Positions 61,742 through 64,000 of a stretch of DNA of 64,000 nt are shown here, one piece after another. Within the stretch, counting starts at the first letter, position 1, and each line of letters begins with the position of its first letter. A program made the translations under genes and the position numbers. The notes under the pieces were generated by a model. The model was given only the letters and a program-made list of their open reading frames with translations. It did no database searches and had not been told where the DNA came from. Origin of the DNA: Streptomyces physcomitrii (GTDB lineage Bacteria; Actinomycetota; Actinomycetes; Streptomycetales; Streptomycetaceae). Where the stretch lies: positions 62,001 to 126,000 of the forward strand of contig NZ_JAAWWP010000015.1 of assembly GCF_012273655.1 (NCBI RefSeq), in the 5' to 3' direction.

Positions 61742-62194
61742 TCAGTCCTTCTTCCGGTTGGCCCGTGCCTCGCGGCGGGCGCGGCGCGCGGCGGGCACGG
61801 TGCGGCCGACGATCACCGAGGCGGCGGGGGCGGGCGGTTCGGCGCCGGGGCCCTTGCGGCCGAGGGCGCGGCGCACTCCGTAGCCGAAGGCGGCCACCTT
61901 GACCAGCGGGCCGCCGAAGGTGGAGGCCACCGTGGTCGACAGCGCGTTGGCGTTGGAGGTGACCTCCTGGACATCGGAGGCGATGGCGTCGACGCGGTCG
62001 ATCTGGGTCTGGGCCGAGCGGACCGCGGCCCCGGCGTCCGCGAGGAGCGGCACCGCCTGTTCCGTCACCTCTGTCACGAGTCTGGTCGTCGCCTTGAGCG
62101 TCTGGGCCAGCCTCACCAGGGCCACGGCGAGGAAGGAGACCAGAATCGCCCAGAAGACGGCCACCAGGATCCCGGCCACCTCACCACCGGACAC
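61742..62194 (-). CDS. DUF948-like membrane protein
   Basis: The 150-residue protein has an N-terminal membrane helix (GILVAVFWAILVSFLAVALV, about 8-27) followed by a long helical segment (QTLKATTRLVTEVTEQAVPL, then ADAGAAVRSAQTQIDRVDAI) that looks like a coiled coil, and a basic tail RRARREARANRKKD. This is the DUF948 layout. No function is known to me; it may organise something at the membrane. It starts with GTG at 62194 and is upstream of the DUF6167-like gene. Confidence 0.8.
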   Translation of the reverse strand: MSGGEVAGILVAVFWAILVSFLAVALVRLAQTLKATTRLVTEVTEQAVPLLADAGAAVRSAQTQIDRVDAIASDVQEVTSNANALSTTVASTFGGPLVKVAAFGYGVRRALGRKGPGAEPPAPAASVIVGRTVPAARRARREARANRKKD

Positions 62195-62459
62195 TGTTGC
62201 ACCCCTGCCTGAGACATCGCGTGTGTGCCGCGGGGCCGCACGTGCCCCGCACCCCGTTTCGCACCGAACGCTCGCTGCGGTCGGGAGAATCGAGAAAAAC
62301 GTCCTCCGAGCCTATCGCGCCCCGGCCCGGGCCCCGTAACGCGTTTCGGCGTGCACCGGGGGCGAACAGGGGCCCCAACGCGAGCCCGCCGCCCCTTCGG
62401 CGCGTGAGCGGCGAAGAAGCGGCGGGACGGAGCGCGGAAGGCGCGGTGCTACGACCGGA

Positions 62460-63074
62460 TCAGCGGGCGTAGTACTCGACGACGAGCTGCTCGTCGCAGA
62501 TCACCGGGATCTCCTTGCGGTTCGGGTCGCGGTCCAGACGGAAGGCCAGGGCCTTCAGGTTGACCTGGAGGTAGCGCGGGGTCTCGCCCTCGGGGGCGAA
62601 GCCGCCCTCACGGGAAACCTGGAACAGCGGCTTCTCGCGGGAGCGCTCGCGCACCATCACGACGTCGTCCGGGCGGACACGGAAGGAGGGCTTGTCGACC
62701 TTCTTGCCGTTGACCTCGATGTGACCGTGCACGACCATCTGGCGGGCCTGGTAGATGGTGCGCGCGATGCCGGAACGCAGAACCAGGGCGTCGAGGCGAC
62801 GCTCCAGCTCGATGATCAGGGCCTCGCCGGTCTTGCCCTGGACCTTGCTGGCACGGTCGTAGGCGCGGACGAGCTGGCGCTCGGAAACGTCGTACTGCGC
62901 GCGCAGACGCTGCTTCTCGAGCAGACGGACCTTGTAGTCCGAGTTCTGCTTGCGGCCACGGCCGTGCTCACCCGGCGGGTAGGGGCGGGCCTCGAAGTAC
63001 TTGACAGCCTTCGGGGTCAGCGCGATACCGAGCGCACGCGACTTCTTGACCTTGGGACGGGACTGGTTCGGCAC
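62460..63074 (-). CDS. rpsD: 30S ribosomal protein S4 (zinc-less form)
   Basis: S4 is a primary 16S rRNA-binding protein that nucleates 30S assembly and, in other bacteria, represses its own mRNA. The 204-residue protein starts MPNQSRPKVKKSRALGI, lacks the N-terminal Cys cluster (the C- form), and has the S4 domain RRLDALVLRSGIARTIYQAR and VVHGHIEVNGKKVDKPSFRV. It starts with GTG at 63074 with AGAGG upstream. It stands alone and not in the alpha operon. The leader is strongly structured. Confidence 0.97.
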   Translation of the reverse strand: MPNQSRPKVKKSRALGIALTPKAVKYFEARPYPPGEHGRGRKQNSDYKVRLLEKQRLRAQYDVSERQLVRAYDRASKVQGKTGEALIIELERRLDALVLRSGIARTIYQARQMVVHGHIEVNGKKVDKPSFRVRPDDVVMVRERSREKPLFQVSREGGFAPEGETPRYLQVNLKALAFRLDRDPNRKEIPVICDEQLVVEYYAR

Positions 63075-63105
63075 GAACCAACCTCTTTCTCTTGAATCGG
63101 CTCAC

Positions 63106-63300
63106 CAGGGTTAGGGGAGGTCGCATCCGCAGACCGGGAATCCCGCCGTCTCCCGCCGCGAGGCGGAGGGCGGGCAGCCGCTCCCTGTTCTGGGCACATA
63201 CGTGCAGCACGCGAGTGGCCCACCGCTTCTTGCCCCGGGGGGCGGAGGTGGTGGGCTGCCCGCGACACCTTCGACGGTGCGCGACGCTCCTGGAGATCCC
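63106..63300 (-). promoter_or_regulatory. Structured leader of rpsD (candidate S4 autoregulatory RNA)
   Basis: A perfect 10-bp inverted repeat joins 63254-63263 and 63170-63179 (minus strand GCGGGCAGCC with GGCTGCCCGC). A shorter helix pairs 63250-63256 (GCCCACC) with 63218-63224 and shares three bases with the long helix, so the two pairings compete. Further hairpins lie at about 63150-63167 and 63267-63288. The region is about 30-230 nt before the rpsD start. Confidence 0.5.
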
Positions 63301-63433
63301 GGCCGGGGCCGGGCTCCGGCTGCCTGTCCCGTTCTGGTGGTGCCGACCGGGGCCGGACACGGGACGCAGCGCTGGGGGAAGTCTACCGGCTCCCGGCAGG
63401 TGCCCCGAACCGGTCCCCCCGCTCCCGCCGGGG
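63301..63433. other. Rest of the gap between rarA and rpsD
   Basis: No gene is seen in this GC-rich stretch. With the structured leader it makes a 359-bp gap; the rpsD promoter presumably lies here. Confidence 0.4.
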
Positions 63434-64000
63434 TCAGTCCTCCGTGCCCCTGCCGCCCTTGCCCGGGCGGTCCTCGCGGTTCCCGCCGGGGCGGTCCTCC
63501 CCCGCCCCGGGCGCCGGGCGGCCCTCGGCGAGGCGCTCGCGCACCCGCTCGACGACGTCCGCGTACCGGGCCTCGGCGCCGTACCGGGTGGGCCGGTAGT
63601 ACTCCTTGCCCGCGAGGGCGTCCGGGGCGTACTGCTGCGGGGCGATGCCGCCGGGGACGTCGTGCGGGTAGAGGTAGCCCTGGGCGTGGCCGAGCTTGGC
63701 GGCGCCCTTGTAGTGGCCGTCGCGCAGATGCGCGGGGACCGGTCCGGCCAGGCCCCGGCGGACGTCCTCCAGGGCGGAGCCGATGGCGAGGGTGGCCGCG
63801 TTGGACTTGGGGGCGAGCGCGAGGGCGATGGTGGTGTGGCTGAGGGTGAGCGCCGCCTCGGGGAAGCCGATCATCGCCACGGCCTGGGCGGCGGCCACCG
63901 CGAGCGGCAGTGCCTGGGGGTCGGCGAGGCCGATGTCCTCGCTGGCGGAGATCATCAGCCGGCGGGCGATGAACCGGGGGTCCTCGCCCGCCTCCACCAT
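63434..64000 (-). CDS. rarA: Replication-associated recombination protein A, C-terminal part (N-terminus beyond window)
   Basis: RarA (MgsA) is an AAA+ ATPase of the clamp-loader type that acts at stalled forks. The visible 188 C-terminal residues cover the tetramerisation domain: MVEAGEDPRFIARRLMISAS, EDIGLADPQALPLAVAAAQA, LGHAQGYLYPHDVPGGIAPQ and a Gly/Arg-rich disordered tail. The AAA+ core lies beyond position 64000. It is followed by rpsD on the same strand after a 359-bp gap. Confidence 0.93.
   Translation of the reverse strand: MVEAGEDPRFIARRLMISASEDIGLADPQALPLAVAAAQAVAMIGFPEAALTLSHTTIALALAPKSNAATLAIGSALEDVRRGLAGPVPAHLRDGHYKGAAKLGHAQGYLYPHDVPGGIAPQQYAPDALAGKEYYRPTRYGAEARYADVVERVRERLAEGRPAPGAGEDRPGGNREDRPGKGGRGTED

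Overview
The window is a 64-kb piece of a high-GC actinobacterial chromosome, almost certainly Streptomyces. The signs are uniformly very high GC, many GTG starts, terminator hairpins without U-tracts, a bldD regulator with the c-di-GMP signature, an sIHF-type nucleoid protein, a PyrR-headed pyr operon and a zinc-less ribosomal protein S4. Most genes are core housekeeping genes on the minus strand; accessory DNA is limited to one insertion sequence, one foldback element and several intergenic repeat tracts.

Layout. (1) 1-5.6 kb: start of hisG (cut by the window edge), hisE, and a riboflavin operon ribD-ribE-ribM-ribBA-ribH behind an FMN riboswitch. (2) 5.6-18 kb: an NAD(P)-binding protein, an MFS transporter, a thioesterase, a GAF-PAS-GAF-PP2C phosphatase, a DUF5995 protein, a probable lysine 2-monooxygenase pathway (davB, davA) with an Lrp-type regulator, a GuaB1-type GMP reductase, an orphan barstar and a SorC regulator. 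(3) 18-24.7 kb: rpe, an MMPL exporter, two tandem-domain universal stress proteins separated by a 30-bp-period repeat tract, and a NUDIX protein. (4) 24.9-32 kb: rsmB and fmt, normally neighbours, now separated by an IS5/IS427-like element nested in the end of a foldback element; then a small HTH protein and priA. (5) 32-38 kb: a hypothetical gene, metK, coaBC, rpoZ, gmk, sihF. (6) 37.6-47.7 kb: the pyrimidine operon pyrR-pyrB-pyrC-(PH-like membrane protein)-carA-carB-pyrD-pyrF. (7) 47.9-58 kb: bldD, nusB, efp, a degenerate M24 peptidase, a proline-rich P-loop ATPase, and the shikimate genes aroE-aroC-aroK-aroB with mltG. (8) 58-64 kb: ruvX, alaS, two small membrane-associated proteins, rpsD, and the C-terminal part of rarA (cut by the window edge).

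How it fits together. Long runs of 1-8-bp overlaps (ribD-E-M-BA; pyrB/pyrC-PH-carA-carB; pyrD-pyrF; aroE-aroC region; aroC-aroK-aroB; alaS-ruvX) point to translationally coupled operons. Visible control elements are the FMN riboswitch, a PyrR-type hairpin that overlaps the pyrR ribosome binding site, a BldD operator before bldD, two perfect DnaA boxes between priA and its divergent neighbour, and a strongly structured leader before rpsD.

I found no CRISPR array, secondary-metabolite cluster or clearly new multi-gene system. The best leads are the 30-bp repeat between the stress genes, the nested IS/foldback insertion, the DnaA boxes at priA, the conserved membrane protein inside the pyr operon, the M24 protein with altered metal ligands, and the rpsD leader. 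Family assignments rest on reading motifs and on memory of the families; no database search was run.
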